Origin: Arhodomonas aquaeolei DSM 8974
Lineage (GTDB): Bacteria > Pseudomonadota > Gammaproteobacteria > Nitrococcales > Nitrococcaceae
Length of the DNA: 64,000 bases
Assembly: GCF_000374645.1 (NCBI RefSeq)
Contig: NZ_KB894805.1
Span: 118,191 to 182,190, forward strand
Direction of reading: 5' to 3'
In this document: piece by piece, positions 10,175-19,643 of the stretch
Numbering within the stretch: position 1 is the stretch's first letter
Layout: each line of letters starts with the position of its first letter
The notes under the pieces: model-generated
The model's database searches: none
What the model saw: the letters and a program-made list of their open reading frames with translations, nothing else
Told to the model about the DNA's origin: nothing
Made by a program: the position numbers and the translations under genes

Positions 10175-10774
10175 TCAGTTGTACCGCCGCATCTGGCCGA
10201 CCACCACGCCCTGGACGGCAACCTGGTCCGGGTCGTAGCGCTGGGGCGCGTGGTCCGCGTTGGCGGGGTGGAGGATCACCTCCTCCGGGCGCTGCTCGAT
10301 GCGCTTTAGGGTGGCGGCCTCGTTGTCGATAAGCGCGACTACCACCTCACCGTCGCGGGCATGCTCGCGGTGCTCGACCACGACCCAGTCGCCGTCGTGG
10401 ATGCCGTCATCGATCATGGAGTCGCCGCGCACCTGCAGGACGTAGCACTCCCCACGCCCGCGCAGCAGCTCGGGCACGGGCACCGGTTCGACGTCGGTCA
10501 CCGCCTCGATGGGCAGGCCGGCGGCGATGCGCCCGAGCAGGGGCAGGGTGTCGCCCTCCTGCGCCGCCCCGGTGAGGTGGACGCCGCGGCGGCGGCCGTT
10601 CATCGGCTCGACCAGGCCGGCTTCAACCAGCGCGCTGATGTGCTTGTGCAGCGAGCCGCGCGAGCGCAGCCCGAAGGCGCGGCAGATCTCGCCCAGGGTC
10701 GGGGCCTCGCCCTCGCGGGCGCAGTCCCGGAGGAACTCGAGGATGTCCTGCTGGCGGCGTGTGAGAACCGGCAT
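10175..10774 (-). CDS. lexA: LexA repressor (SOS regulator, self-cleaving)
   Basis: A 199-residue repressor. The N-terminal winged helix ([12 protein letters not shown], then [20 protein letters not shown] as recognition region) is followed by a S24-type autoprotease domain. The cleavage site Ala-Gly is visible in GRIAAGLP near residue 85. The catalytic serine lies in [10 protein letters not shown] near 118, and the lysine in EAATLKRI near 155. The recognition helix differs from the E. coli type, where the corresponding stretch is KSPNAAEEHLKAL, so a different operator is expected. A GTTC-N7-GTTC direct repeat sits just upstream. LexA would repress SOS genes until RecA-stimulated self-cleavage. 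Confidence 0.93.
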   Translation of the reverse strand: MPVLTRRQQDILEFLRDCAREGEAPTLGEICRAFGLRSRGSLHKHISALVEAGLVEPMNGRRRGVHLTGAAQEGDTLPLLGRIAAGLPIEAVTDVEPVPVPELLRGRGECYVLQVRGDSMIDDGIHDGDWVVVEHREHARDGEVVVALIDNEAATLKRIEQRPEEVILHPANADHAPQRYDPDQVAVQGVVVGQMRRYN

Positions 10775-10779
10775 GGTGC

Positions 10780-10806
10780 TTGTTCGTTCTCTCTGGGTTC
10801 TATAAT
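10780..10806 (+). promoter_or_regulatory. LexA operator (GTTC-N7-GTTC) over a TATAAT promoter between lexA and the helicase
   Basis: GTTC (10786-10789), seven bases, GTTC (10797-10800) forms exactly the direct repeat known for alphaproteobacterial LexA. An extra GTTC abuts it at 10782-10785. It immediately precedes a perfect TATAAT (10801-10806) reading toward the helicase, with TTGTTC at 10780-10785 as a short-spaced -35. The repeat is 12 bases from the lexA start codon, so one bound repressor could shut off both directions. A given 8-base pattern is expected by chance about once per 65 kb per strand, so the position is the real evidence. Confidence 0.7.
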
Positions 10807-10899
10807 CTTTTCATTCTCGACGGGCTCCCCCGCGGATGCAAACGCGAACGGCGGCGCGGCGCCGTTATTGAGCCCAGTCGCTGGCAAACGGGGGCACGA

Positions 10900-13314
10900 A
10901 TGGCCATAGCGGCAGCGGAAACCGAAGACGCGCGCCTGCTCGACCCGGTGCGCCGTCTCGCCGGGCGCCTGCGGCGCAAGTATAGCGGACGAATCACCGG
11001 TGAGCTCACGATCCCGGCGCGGGACGGCCGCTATGCCGACATCCCCGACGAGCTCGTGCCCGATCTGGCCGGCGCGCTGCGCGACCGGGGGATGACGCGG
11101 CTCTACAGCCACCAGCGCGAGGCGTGGGACCAGGTTCGCGCCGGCCGGCACACCGTGGTGGTCACGCCCACCGCCTCCGGCAAGACCCTGTGCTACAACC
11201 TGCCGGTGCTCCAGTCCGCACTCACGGAACGCTCGAAGGCGCTGTACCTCTTCCCGACCAAGGCGCTCTCCCAGGACCAGGTCGCCGAGCTCACCGAGCT
11301 CAACCAGGCCGGCGGGCTCGGCATCCGCGCCTACACCTTCGACGGCGACACGCCGGGTGACGCCCGCAAGGCGGTGCGCACCAAGGGGGATATCGTCGTC
11401 TCCAACCCGGACATGCTCCACAAAGGGGTGCTGCCGCACCACACCAAATGGGCGCAGTTCTTCGAGTCGCTGAAGTACGTTGTCATCGACGAGATGCACA
11501 CCTACCGCGGCGTGTTCGGCTCCCACGTGGCCAATGTCATCCGCCGGCTGCGCCGGGTGTGCCGTTTCTACGGCGCCGACCCGGTGTTCATCCTCTCCTC
11601 GGCGACCATCGCCAACCCGGCGGAGCTGGCCGCCTCGCTGGTGGGCGACGAGGTCGCGGCGATCACCGACAGCGGTGCGCCGGCGGGGGAGAAGCACCTG
11701 CTGCTGTGGAACCCGCCGGTGGTCAACGCCGATCTGGGCATCCGTGCCTCGGCGCGCTCGCAGGCCACGCGCATCGCGCGCACCGCCGTGCGCGGCGGCA
11801 TGAAGACCATCGTGTTCGCGCGCTCGCGGCTGATGGTCGAGGTGCTCACCAAGTACCTCAAGGACGTCTTCGACCGCGATCCCCGCCGCCCGGCACGGGT
11901 CGCCGCGTACCGCGGCGGCTACCTCCCCACCGAGCGCCGGGGCACCGAGAAGGCCCTGCGCGGCGGCGACGTCGACTGCGTCATCGCCACCTCCGCGCTG
12001 GAGCTGGGCGTGGACATCGGCGCGCTGGACGTGTGCGTGCTCAACGGCTATCCCGGCACCATCGCGGCCACCTGGCAGCGGCTCGGCCGGGCGGGGCGGC
12101 GCAACCGTCCGGCACTGGGGGTGCTGATCGCCTCCAGTGAGCCCCTGGACCAGTACATCGTGCGCAACCCGGAGTTCTTCCTCGGGGCCTCGCCGGAGCA
12201 CGCCCGCATCAGCCCGGACCAGCTCCTCATCCTGCTCGACCACGTGCGCTGCGCGGCCTTCGAGCTGCCGTTCCGCCGGGGCGAGCGCTTCGGCGGCGAG
12301 GACCTGGAGGCGCTGCTGGACTATCTCGTCGAGCAGGGCGTGCTCCACCGCGAGGGCGAGGCCTGGCACTGGATGGAGGACAGCTACCCGGCCAACAGCG
12401 TGAGCCTGCGCGCGGTGGCCGAGGGCAACTTCGTAGTCATCGACACCACCGACGGGGCGCGGCGCATCATCGCCGAGGTGGACTTCTCCAGCGCCGCGGA
12501 GACGATCTACGAGGGCGCGATCTATCTCGTGCAGGCGAGCCCCTACCAGGTCGAGCACCTGGACTGGACCGGGCGCAAGGCCTACGTGCGCGAGACCCGT
12601 GCGGACTACTACACCGACGCCATCGACTACACCCGGCTGAAGATCCTGGAGAACTTCGAGTCCGCCCGGGCGGCCGACGCGGAGGTGGCCAACGGCGAGG
12701 TCCACCTGGTGCGGCGGATCCCGGGCTACAAGAAGATCCGCTACTACAGCCACGAGAACATCGGCTTCGGCAACATCGACCTGCCGGACCAGGAGATGCA
12801 CACCACCGCGGTGTGGTGGCAGGTCGAGCCCCGGGCCCTGGCGGACGCAGTGCCGGGCCGCCAGCAGGCCATCGACGGCTTTCTCGGCGCGGCCTACGCT
12901 ATGCACCATGTGGCGGCGCTGCGGATCATGGCCGAGCCCAACGACCTCGGCCGGGCCGTCGGTGACGGCGACGCGCGCTGGTTCGCAACCGTGGGCGCGA
13001 GTGGGCGCGGCAGCCTGCGCACCCTGGACGGCGGCGAGGTGGACCCGGAGGCGGAGCGCCACTTCCGCCCCGCGGTGTTCCTGTACGACAACTACCCCGG
13101 CGGCGTCGGCCTCTCCGAGCCGCTGTTCGGCCAGCGTCACGCCGTGGCGGCGGATGCGCGGGATCTCGTGGCGGCCTGCGGCTGTGAGCACGGCTGCCCA
13201 GGCTGTGTCGGCCCGATCCTCGCCTCGGAGGACCAGCGCGGGTTCTCGCCCCGACAGGCGGCGCTGACCGTGCTCGAGCTGTTCATCGGTGATGAGTCTC
13301 CGCGCGCGTCTTGA
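10900..13314 (+). CDS. MrfA/YprA-like SF2 DNA helicase with C-terminal zinc-binding (DUF1998/MZB) domain
   Basis: An 804-residue superfamily 2 helicase. Visible motifs are the Q-motif region YSHQREAWD, Walker A TPTASGKT near residue 91, Walker B VIDEMHTYRG near 197, SAT in LSSATIANP, and motif VI QRLGRAGR near 390. The C-terminus has a four-cysteine cluster (CGCEHGCPGC near 766) typical of DUF1998/MZB. This is the architecture of Bacillus MrfA, a helicase for mitomycin C damage repair. The following gene encodes a MrfB-like exonuclease that overlaps by about 23 bases, matching the known mrfAB pairing. I start at ATG 10900; the open frame extends back to 10780 but that would place the -10 box inside the gene. 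Confidence 0.88.
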   Translation: MAIAAAETEDARLLDPVRRLAGRLRRKYSGRITGELTIPARDGRYADIPDELVPDLAGALRDRGMTRLYSHQREAWDQVRAGRHTVVVTPTASGKTLCYNLPVLQSALTERSKALYLFPTKALSQDQVAELTELNQAGGLGIRAYTFDGDTPGDARKAVRTKGDIVVSNPDMLHKGVLPHHTKWAQFFESLKYVVIDEMHTYRGVFGSHVANVIRRLRRVCRFYGADPVFILSSATIANPAELAASLVGDEVAAITDSGAPAGEKHLLLWNPPVVNADLGIRASARSQATRIARTAVRGGMKTIVFARSRLMVEVLTKYLKDVFDRDPRRPARVAAYRGGYLPTERRGTEKALRGGDVDCVIATSALELGVDIGALDVCVLNGYPGTIAATWQRLGRAGRRNRPALGVLIASSEPLDQYIVRNPEFFLGASPEHARISPDQLLILLDHVRCAAFELPFRRGERFGGEDLEALLDYLVEQGVLHREGEAWHWMEDSYPANSVSLRAVAEGNFVVIDTTDGARRIIAEVDFSSAAETIYEGAIYLVQASPYQVEHLDWTGRKAYVRETRADYYTDAIDYTRLKILENFESARAADAEVANGEVHLVRRIPGYKKIRYYSHENIGFGNIDLPDQEMHTTAVWWQVEPRALADAVPGRQQAIDGFLGAAYAMHHVAALRIMAEPNDLGRAVGDGDARWFATVGASGRGSLRTLDGGEVDPEAERHFRPAVFLYDNYPGGVGLSEPLFGQRHAVAADARDLVAACGCEHGCPGCVGPILASEDQRGFSPRQAALTVLELFIGDESPRAS

Positions 13315-14512
13315 CACCCTCCGGCGCCAAGCCGGCACGGACGACGCCCCCGAGCGCGGGGGCGACGACGCCCTGCGCGAGCGCCTGCGTCGCCTTGACG
13401 GCGGCCGTCGGCGCCCGGGTGCGGCGGCGGGGCCGGTGCCGGCGGCGGACGTCGCCGCGTGCGTCGGCGGTGAGGTGGTGGCGGACTCGCTGGTGCGCGT
13501 GCGCCAGCGCATCCCGCTGGAGAGCGCGCACGGCCACGTGGCCCTGGGCCGCGTCGGCGACGCCGTCGCGCTGCCCGGCGTGGGGGCGTTCCCCGGCCGC
13601 TCCGCGGTGTTCATCGACACCGAGACCAGCGGTCTCGCCGGCGGCACCGGCACGGTGGCCTACCTCGTCGGCCTGGCGCGCCTGGATGGCACGGCGCTGG
13701 CGCTGGAGCAGTACCTGATCACGGCGTTCGCTGGCGAGGCGGCCATGCTCGCCGCTGTGCGCGATGCACTGGGCGGCGACGACGTCCTCGTCAGCTACAA
13801 CGGCAAGTCCTTCGACGCGCCGCTGCTGCGCGACCGTTTCCGCCTGGCCCGGCAGTACCACCCCCTTGAACGGACCGGCCACGCGGACCTCCTGCACCCG
13901 GTGCGCCGGCTCTTCCGCCGGACGTGGCCGGACTGCCGGCTCGCCACCGCGGAGGCGCGCCTGCTCGGCTTCCGCCGGGACGACGATCTGCCCGGGAACC
14001 AGGCGCCGCTGGTGTGGTCCGAGCTGCTGCATGGCGGAACCACCGAACGGCTGCCGGCGGTGCTGGATCACAACCGTCGGGACCTCCTCTCGCTGGCGGC
14101 ACTGTGGCCGGTGCTGGGGGAGGTCTTCGTCGAGCCCGCGCGCTGGGGCGCCTGCTCCCGGGCGGCGGCCCGGGCATGGTACATGAGTGGCGACGAGCGC
14201 CGGGCGCGGGCGGTGCTGGAGGCCGCTCCGGCCCTCGATGCGCCGGGGCGCCACGAGCTCGCCCGCCTGCGCCGCCGCGCCGGCGACTGGGCCGGGGCGC
14301 GCGCGATCTGGCAGGGCCTGGCCGAAGCCGGCGACGCGCACGCCGCGGAGGCGCTGGCGAAATACCACGAGCACGTCCGGCGGGACTGGCAGGGGGCGCT
14401 CGCCTGGACGTCACGCCTGCCCGCCGGTGCCGAGGAGACCGAACGGCGTCGTGAAAGGCTCGCGCGCAAGCGCGGCCGCGACGGTGCCCAGGGCGATCTC
14501 TTCCCGCGGTGA
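13292..14512 (+). CDS. MrfB/YprB-like DEDDh exonuclease (RNase H-like fold) with helical-repeat tail
   Basis: A 406-residue protein. The exonuclease core shows FIDTETSGL near residue 107 (first Asp and Glu), VLVSYNGKSFD near 162-172 (second Asp), and HNRRDLLSLA near 256 (His and final Asp), so the DEDDh set appears intact. The C-terminal 120 residues are alanine- and arginine-rich helices resembling tetratricopeptide repeats. In Bacillus the MrfB exonuclease acts after MrfA in excision of mitomycin lesions. Here the two genes overlap, indicating translational coupling. A GTG at 13289 directly precedes the chosen ATG. Confidence 0.85.
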   Translation: MSLRARLDTLRRQAGTDDAPERGGDDALRERLRRLDGGRRRPGAAAGPVPAADVAACVGGEVVADSLVRVRQRIPLESAHGHVALGRVGDAVALPGVGAFPGRSAVFIDTETSGLAGGTGTVAYLVGLARLDGTALALEQYLITAFAGEAAMLAAVRDALGGDDVLVSYNGKSFDAPLLRDRFRLARQYHPLERTGHADLLHPVRRLFRRTWPDCRLATAEARLLGFRRDDDLPGNQAPLVWSELLHGGTTERLPAVLDHNRRDLLSLAALWPVLGEVFVEPARWGACSRAAARAWYMSGDERRARAVLEAAPALDAPGRHELARLRRRAGDWAGARAIWQGLAEAGDAHAAEALAKYHEHVRRDWQGALAWTSRLPAGAEETERRRERLARKRGRDGAQGDLFPR

Positions 14513-14583
14513 CCGCGGCGGGGATGACCTATGCTTGGGATAAACGGCGGTGCATGCCGCCATACACGGATGCGAGGTGCGGC

Positions 14584-14886
14584 ATGACGGAAGCCGACGA
14601 GGCCCTGAGCGGGGTGATACTGGAGCACACCCGGGGCTGGACCCTGGACGAGGTGAGCGGTCTCTGCCGCGTGGAGTCCCGCTGGGTGGTGGCGCTGGTG
14701 GACGAGGGCGCCATCGAGCCCGCGGAGGGGGCCGGGCCGCCGGAGTGGCGCTTTGGCGGCGACGCGGTGGTGCGCGTGCAGCGCGCCGCCCGGCTGATGC
14801 GCGACCTTGGGGTGAACGCGCCGGGGGCGGCGCTGGCGCTGGAGCTCATGGAGGCGCTGGACGCCCGGCGCTCGGGGCTATCCTAG
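14584..14886 (+). CDS. CbpM-like small helical regulator (MerR-type fold)
   Basis: A 100-residue protein with a MerR-like helix-turn-helix at its start (WTLDEVSGLCRVESRWVVALVDEGAIEP) and a two-helix tail (VQRAARLMRDLGVNAPGAALALELMEAL). This is the layout of CbpM, the modulator of the DnaJ-like co-chaperone CbpA. No cbpA is visible nearby, so the role could instead be in transcription. The start at 14584 was chosen to match the family length. The gene overlaps the end of the convergent Lrp gene by nine bases. Confidence 0.65.
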   Translation: MTEADEALSGVILEHTRGWTLDEVSGLCRVESRWVVALVDEGAIEPAEGAGPPEWRFGGDAVVRVQRAARLMRDLGVNAPGAALALELMEALDARRSGLS

Positions 14887-15363
14887 CTGGTCCAGGGGCA
14901 GGGCGGTGGTCTCCTTGAGCCGCTGGAGCAGGATGTTCGAGCGCACGCTGGCGACCATCGGCAGGCCCAGCAGCTCGTGGAGCAGGAACTCGGAGAAGCG
15001 TTCGAGATCCGGCGAGACCACGCGCAGGAGGTAGTCCGAGTCCCCGCTCACCGCCCAGCATTCCAGCACCTGGGGAAACTCGCCGATCCCCCCGGCGAAG
15101 GCGCGCGCCGGATCCGTGCCGTGCTTCTCCAGAGAGACGTTCACGAAGGCCATCACCCCGAGTCCGAGGCGGCGGCGGTCGAGCATCGTCGCGTAGCCGC
15201 GGATGACGCCGGCGGATTCCAGGCGCTTGAGTCGGCGCTGGCACTGCGACGGCGAGAGGTGCACGCGCTCGGCGAGGGCGACGTTGGACAGGCGCGCATT
15301 CGCCTGCAGCGCCTCGAGCAGGCGGCGGTCATAGGTGTCGAACGCGAGGGTGTGCGTGTCCAT
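14878..15363 (-). CDS. Lrp/AsnC family transcriptional regulator
   Basis: A 161-residue regulator with an N-terminal helix-turn-helix (DRRLLEALQANARLSNVALAERVHLSPSQCQRRLKRLESAGVIRGY) and a C-terminal RAM ligand-binding domain (AFVNVSLEKHG; ECWAVSGDSDYLLRVV). Such proteins sense amino acids and form octamers or dimers. It is divergent from hppD across 129 bases, so it probably regulates tyrosine or aromatic amino acid catabolism. That regulatory link is inferred from position. Confidence 0.9.
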   Translation of the reverse strand: MDTHTLAFDTYDRRLLEALQANARLSNVALAERVHLSPSQCQRRLKRLESAGVIRGYATMLDRRRLGLGVMAFVNVSLEKHGTDPARAFAGGIGEFPQVLECWAVSGDSDYLLRVVSPDLERFSEFLLHELLGLPMVASVRSNILLQRLKETTALPLDQLG

Positions 15364-15492
15364 TGCGTATTGATCGGTGTCAATGCAGGTTCATTGCACA
15401 GTCTGCGCGTGAGGCGGTGATTCTGCAAAAACAGCGCGTCACCGGTGCGGTATCGTCCCGGACATACCCACCCGACGTGCAGGAGGCGCATC

Positions 15493-16593
15493 ATGAGCGC
15501 GGCCGAGCAGTATCAGGATCTCTGGGACAACCCCGTGGGCACGGACGGCTTCGAGTTCGTGGAGTTCGCCGCCCCCGAGCCGGCCGGGCTCAAGGCGCTG
15601 TTCCGGCGCATGGGCTTCAGCGAGGTGGCCCGTCACCGCAGCAAGGCGGTCAGCCTCTTCCGCCAGGGCGGGATCAACTTCATCGTCAATGCCGAGCCGG
15701 ACAGCCAGGGCGCCGCCTTCGCCCGCGAGCACGGGCCCTGCGCCAACGCCATGGCCTTCCGCGTGCGTGACGCCGCGGCGGCGCTCGAGACGCTGGTGGC
15801 CCGCGGTGCGACCCCCGTGGCCCCGCGCACCGGCCCGATGGAGCTCAACATACCCGCCATCGAGGGCATCGGCGGCGCCCTGGTCTACCTGGTGGACCGC
15901 TACGGTGAGCAGTCCATCTACGACGTGGACTTCGAGCCCGTGGCCGGTGCCGATCCGGCACCGAAGGGGGCCGGGCTCACCTACATCGACCACCTGACCC
16001 ACAACGTCGCCCGCGGGCATATGGACTACTGGGCGAACTACTACACCGAGCTGTTCAACTTCCGCGAGATCCGCTACTTCGACATCGAGGGCAAGCGCAC
16101 CGGTCTGCACTCGCGGGCGATGACCAGCCCCGACGGGCGCATCCGGATCCCGATCAACGAGTCCTCGGATGACAGGAGCCAGATCGAGGAATTCCTTCGC
16201 GAGTACAACGGCGAGGGCATCCAGCACATCGCCCTGGGCACTGACGATATCTGCGCCACCGTGGACGCCCTGACGGGCAACGGACTCGGGCTGATGAACA
16301 CGCCGGCGACCTATTACGAGAAGGTCGACGAGCGGGTGCCCGGTCACGGTCAGGACCTGGAGGCCCTGCGCGAGCGCAGCATCCTAATCGACGGCGCCCC
16401 CACCGAGGGCCAGGGGCTGCTGCTGCAGATCTTCAGCGAGACCGTGATCGGGCCGATCTTCTTCGAGTTCATCCAGCGCAAGGGCAACGAGGGCTTCGGC
16501 GAGGGCAATTTCCAGGCCCTGTTCGAGTCCATCGAGGAGGACCAGATGCGCCGGGGCGTGCTCGACGGCGGGGATCAGTCCGAGGGGAAGTAG
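15493..16593 (+). CDS. hppD: 4-hydroxyphenylpyruvate dioxygenase
   Basis: Non-haem Fe(II) dioxygenase converting 4-hydroxyphenylpyruvate to homogentisate in tyrosine breakdown. The product of 366 residues has two vicinal-oxygen-chelate halves. The metal ligands are visible as IDHLTHNV (His), GIQHIALG (His) and FFEFIQRKG (Glu). A perfect AGGAGG lies 6 bases before the ATG at 15493, which decides the start. No homogentisate dioxygenase or fumarylacetoacetase gene is present in this window. The 3' end overlaps the convergent PilZ gene by 19 bases. Confidence 0.95.
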   Translation: MSAAEQYQDLWDNPVGTDGFEFVEFAAPEPAGLKALFRRMGFSEVARHRSKAVSLFRQGGINFIVNAEPDSQGAAFAREHGPCANAMAFRVRDAAAALETLVARGATPVAPRTGPMELNIPAIEGIGGALVYLVDRYGEQSIYDVDFEPVAGADPAPKGAGLTYIDHLTHNVARGHMDYWANYYTELFNFREIRYFDIEGKRTGLHSRAMTSPDGRIRIPINESSDDRSQIEEFLREYNGEGIQHIALGTDDICATVDALTGNGLGLMNTPATYYEKVDERVPGHGQDLEALRERSILIDGAPTEGQGLLLQIFSETVIGPIFFEFIQRKGNEGFGEGNFQALFESIEEDQMRRGVLDGGDQSEGK

Positions 16594-17204
16594 GCCCCCA
16601 GGCGCTGGAAGGTCTGGCTCAGGTCGGCGCTCAGGCCCAGGACCTGCCGGCCTTCCTCCTCGCTGCGTCGGCGTACGTCGGCGGAGAAGCGCACCAGCGG
16701 CTCCGTCTCTTCCGGCAGGGCGAGGCTGATGTGCAGGGTCTCGTTCTCGTCGACGGCCGGGGCGATGGGCAGCGCCACCCGGCAGCCGTGCTCGCTGACG
16801 TCGAGGACCAGCGCCGTGCTTTCCTCGCCGTCGTCGCCCACGCGAACCCGGGCGGGCAGCCGGCAGTTCACCCGCGGGGTCTGCCGCAACGCGAACGACT
16901 GCGTCTCCTCCGGGTAGGCGATGAACACCATGGGCTCTGGCTCACGCAGGAGCTGGCGCACGTAACTCCGGAACCCGTAGGCCACGCCCTCGTGGAAGAA
17001 GCGTACCACCAGAGGGTCCCCCGGACGCAGGCGCAGGCGCTCGAGGCCGCCGCCATTGGCACCATTGTCATGCAGCGCGAGGTACTGACCGTCCCGCGCA
17101 CCGAGCAGCGTGGTAATCACCCGGCTGGCGTAGCCGGGGACCTGCAGCTGCATGTTCAGCCCACAGAAGAACAGCTCGCCGGTGTCCTGCATCGCCTCCG
17201 CCAT
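16575..17204 (-). CDS. PilZ-domain cyclic-di-GMP receptor, YcgR-like
   Basis: A 209-residue two-domain protein. The N-terminal part (to about residue 100) resembles the YcgR-N domain. The C-terminal PilZ domain has the c-di-GMP contact arginines in [14 protein letters not shown] and the second motif DVSEHG. Proteins of this type slow flagellar motors or control surface behaviour on binding c-di-GMP. The start at 17204 has a GAGGAGGG about 8 bases upstream, whereas the open frame continues much further without a good site. No flagellar genes are nearby. Confidence 0.85.
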   Translation of the reverse strand: MAEAMQDTGELFFCGLNMQLQVPGYASRVITTLLGARDGQYLALHDNGANGGGLERLRLRPGDPLVVRFFHEGVAYGFRSYVRQLLREPEPMVFIAYPEETQSFALRQTPRVNCRLPARVRVGDDGEESTALVLDVSEHGCRVALPIAPAVDENETLHISLALPEETEPLVRFSADVRRRSEEEGRQVLGLSADLSQTFQRLGAYFPSD

Positions 17205-17381
17205 TGTGACCCTCCTCGTGCCGGTTCCGGGGCGGGAGTCTACCCCCTGTCGCCCGGGAACGGGTAACGCGCCGGGGATTGCGGGTGGGCCGTTTCCCCC
17301 GAGCGCACAGGCCGGCGACCGGGTTAGTATGTCGGGATCGGGTTCGTGAGACCCGGGTACCGCGTCGAATGGAGCCACCCC

Positions 17382-19643
17382 ATGACCCGCACCGTCCGCA
17401 CGCTCACGCACTGGGGCGCGTATCGCCTCGATATCGACGGCGAGACCGTCACCGCCGTCCACCCCTGGCCCGATGACCCGGACCCCTCACCGGTGGGCGA
17501 GGTCCTGCGCGAGACCCGCGGCCCCGAGCGCGTCGGGCGACCGATGATCCGGCGTGGTTGGCTCGAGGGGGCGTCCACCGACGAGCGGCCCCGGGGCGGG
17601 GACGAGTTCGTGCCGGTCTCCTGGGAGACGGCGCTGGACCACGTCGCGCGCGCGCTGGCACGCACCCGGTGCGAGCACGGCAACGAGGCCATCTACGGCG
17701 GCTCCTACGGCTGGGCAAGCGCGGGGCGGTTCCACCACGCCCAGAGCCAGGTCCACCGCTTCCTTGCCGCGACCGGCGGCTATGTCAGCTCGGTGAATAC
17801 CTACTCCTTCGCCGCGGCCGAGGTGATCACGCCCTACGTGATGGGCTACGACTTCAATACCTTCCGCGCGGCCTCCACCTCGCTGTCCGTGATCGCACGG
17901 GAGACCGAGCTGCTGGTGTGCTTCGGCGGCGTGCCGTGGAAGAACGCCCAGATGCAGTCCGGCGGCATCGGCCGCCACGTGGTGGGCCCGGCGTTGCAGG
18001 CCGCCGCGGCGCGCGGCTGCCGCTTGATCAACCTCTCGCCCCTGCGCGACGACCTCGCCCTGGCAGGTGCGGTGTGGCAGCCGGTGCGCCCCAACACCGA
18101 CCTCGCGGTGATGCTGGGTATCGCCCACACGCTGGTCGAGGAGGGCCTGTACGACCGGGATTTCCTCGCACGCTATACCGAGGGCTTCGAGCCCTTTCGG
18201 TGCACGCTCATGGGCGAGGCGGACACCCCGGCCAGGGACGCGGAGTGGGCGGCGTCGGTGAGCGGGGTGCCCGCCGCGACCATACGGGAGCTGGCCCGGG
18301 AGATGGCCGGATCGCGGACGCTGATCAACCTGAGCTGGTCGCTGCAGCGGGCGGACCACGGCGAGCAGGTCTACTGGATGGGCATGGTGCTGGCGGCAAT
18401 GCTCGGCCAGATCGGCCTGCCCGGGGGCGGCTTCGGCGCCGGCTATTCGGCGGCGGGGTCGGTGGGCAACGGGGCCCACCGCCGGAAGCTGACCCGGCTG
18501 CCGCCGCTGCCCAACCCCGTGGAGGCCTTTATCCCGGTGGCCCGCATCGCGGACATGCTGCTCAAGCCCGGCGCGCCGTTCGACTACGACGGCGAGCGCC
18601 GCCGCTATCCGGACTGCCGGCTGGTGTACTGGGCGGGTGGCAACCCGTTTCACCACCACCAGGACCTCACCCGCCTGGCCCGCGCGTGGCAGCGCCCGGA
18701 GACGGTGATCGTCCACGAGCCGTTCTGGACGGCCACCGCGCGGCACGCGGACGTCGTCCTGCCCGTGACCACGCCGCTGGAGCGCGAGGATATCGGCGGC
18801 TCCTCGCAGGACGACACGCTCGTGGCCATGGAACAGGCGTTCCCGCCCTACGGCGAGGCCCGGGACGACTACGCGATCTTCGCCGACCTGGCGGGGCGCC
18901 TGGGCGAGGGGGAGCGTTTCACCGAGGGGCGTGACGTCGACGGCTGGCTGCGCTATCTGTACGCGGGACTGCGCGAGCGCTACCCGGAACTGCCGGACTA
19001 CGAGGCATTCCGTCACCGGGGCTATCACCGCTTCGGCGCGGGTGAGCCGCCGGTGGAGCGGGTGCAGCTCGCCGACTTCCGCGCGGACCCCGAGCGCCAC
19101 GCCCTGCCGACGCCGAGCGGGCGTATCGAGATCCACTCCCGGCGCATCGAGGCGATGGGGCTGGCCGACTGCCCGCCCCATCCGCAGTGGCTGGCGCCCG
19201 CGGAGTGGTTGGGCGGAGAGAGCAGCCGAGGGCGCTCCCTGCATCTGCTCTCCCACCAGCCGGCGAACCGCCTGCACGGGCAGTACACCCATGCCGCGCC
19301 GAGCCGGCGGGCGCGGATCAACGGGCGGGAGGCGGTCCTGATAAACCCGGCGGACGCCGCCGCCCGCGGGATCAGCGACGGCGACACGGTGCGCGTGATC
19401 AGCGACCGCGGCGCCTGCCTCGCCGGTGCGCGGCTGTGGGACGGCGTGATGGCCGGGGTCGCGGTCCTGCCCACGGGCTCCGACTATACTCCGGACCCGG
19501 CCGGCGGGCCGGAGCGCTCGGGCAACCCCAACGCGCTCACCCGGGACGCCCCCACCTCCGGGCTGGGGCAGGCGCCGAGCGCGCAGACCTGCCTGGTGGA
19601 CATCGTCCCGGAGACGGGGGTCAGTGCGCCCGCGCCAGCGTGA
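17382..19643 (+). CDS. bisC: Biotin/methionine sulfoxide reductase-type molybdopterin oxidoreductase
   Basis: A 753-residue bis-MGD molybdoenzyme of the DMSO/TMAO/BisC reductase group. The region GGSYGWASAGRFHH near residue 107 carries the serine that ligates molybdenum in this group, and YWAGGNPFHHHQD near 415 is another family signature. The N-terminus shows no twin-arginine signal and no Fe-S cysteine motif, so I infer a cytoplasmic BisC-like enzyme that repairs oxidised biotin or free methionine sulfoxide. It ends overlapping the convergent small winged-helix gene by 23 bases. Confidence 0.85.
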   Translation: MTRTVRTLTHWGAYRLDIDGETVTAVHPWPDDPDPSPVGEVLRETRGPERVGRPMIRRGWLEGASTDERPRGGDEFVPVSWETALDHVARALARTRCEHGNEAIYGGSYGWASAGRFHHAQSQVHRFLAATGGYVSSVNTYSFAAAEVITPYVMGYDFNTFRAASTSLSVIARETELLVCFGGVPWKNAQMQSGGIGRHVVGPALQAAAARGCRLINLSPLRDDLALAGAVWQPVRPNTDLAVMLGIAHTLVEEGLYDRDFLARYTEGFEPFRCTLMGEADTPARDAEWAASVSGVPAATIRELAREMAGSRTLINLSWSLQRADHGEQVYWMGMVLAAMLGQIGLPGGGFGAGYSAAGSVGNGAHRRKLTRLPPLPNPVEAFIPVARIADMLLKPGAPFDYDGERRRYPDCRLVYWAGGNPFHHHQDLTRLARAWQRPETVIVHEPFWTATARHADVVLPVTTPLEREDIGGSSQDDTLVAMEQAFPPYGEARDDYAIFADLAGRLGEGERFTEGRDVDGWLRYLYAGLRERYPELPDYEAFRHRGYHRFGAGEPPVERVQLADFRADPERHALPTPSGRIEIHSRRIEAMGLADCPPHPQWLAPAEWLGGESSRGRSLHLLSHQPANRLHGQYTHAAPSRRARINGREAVLINPADAAARGISDGDTVRVISDRGACLAGARLWDGVMAGVAVLPTGSDYTPDPAGGPERSGNPNALTRDAPTSGLGQAPSAQTCLVDIVPETGVSAPAPA

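Noticed and set aside
10600..13653. A 1017-codon minus-strand frame over the helicase
   Set aside because: Antisense to the helicase and part of lexA; no motif, typical shadow composition.
17487..19292. A 601-codon minus-strand frame over bisC
   Set aside because: Shadow of the molybdoenzyme, which has clear family motifs on the plus strand.
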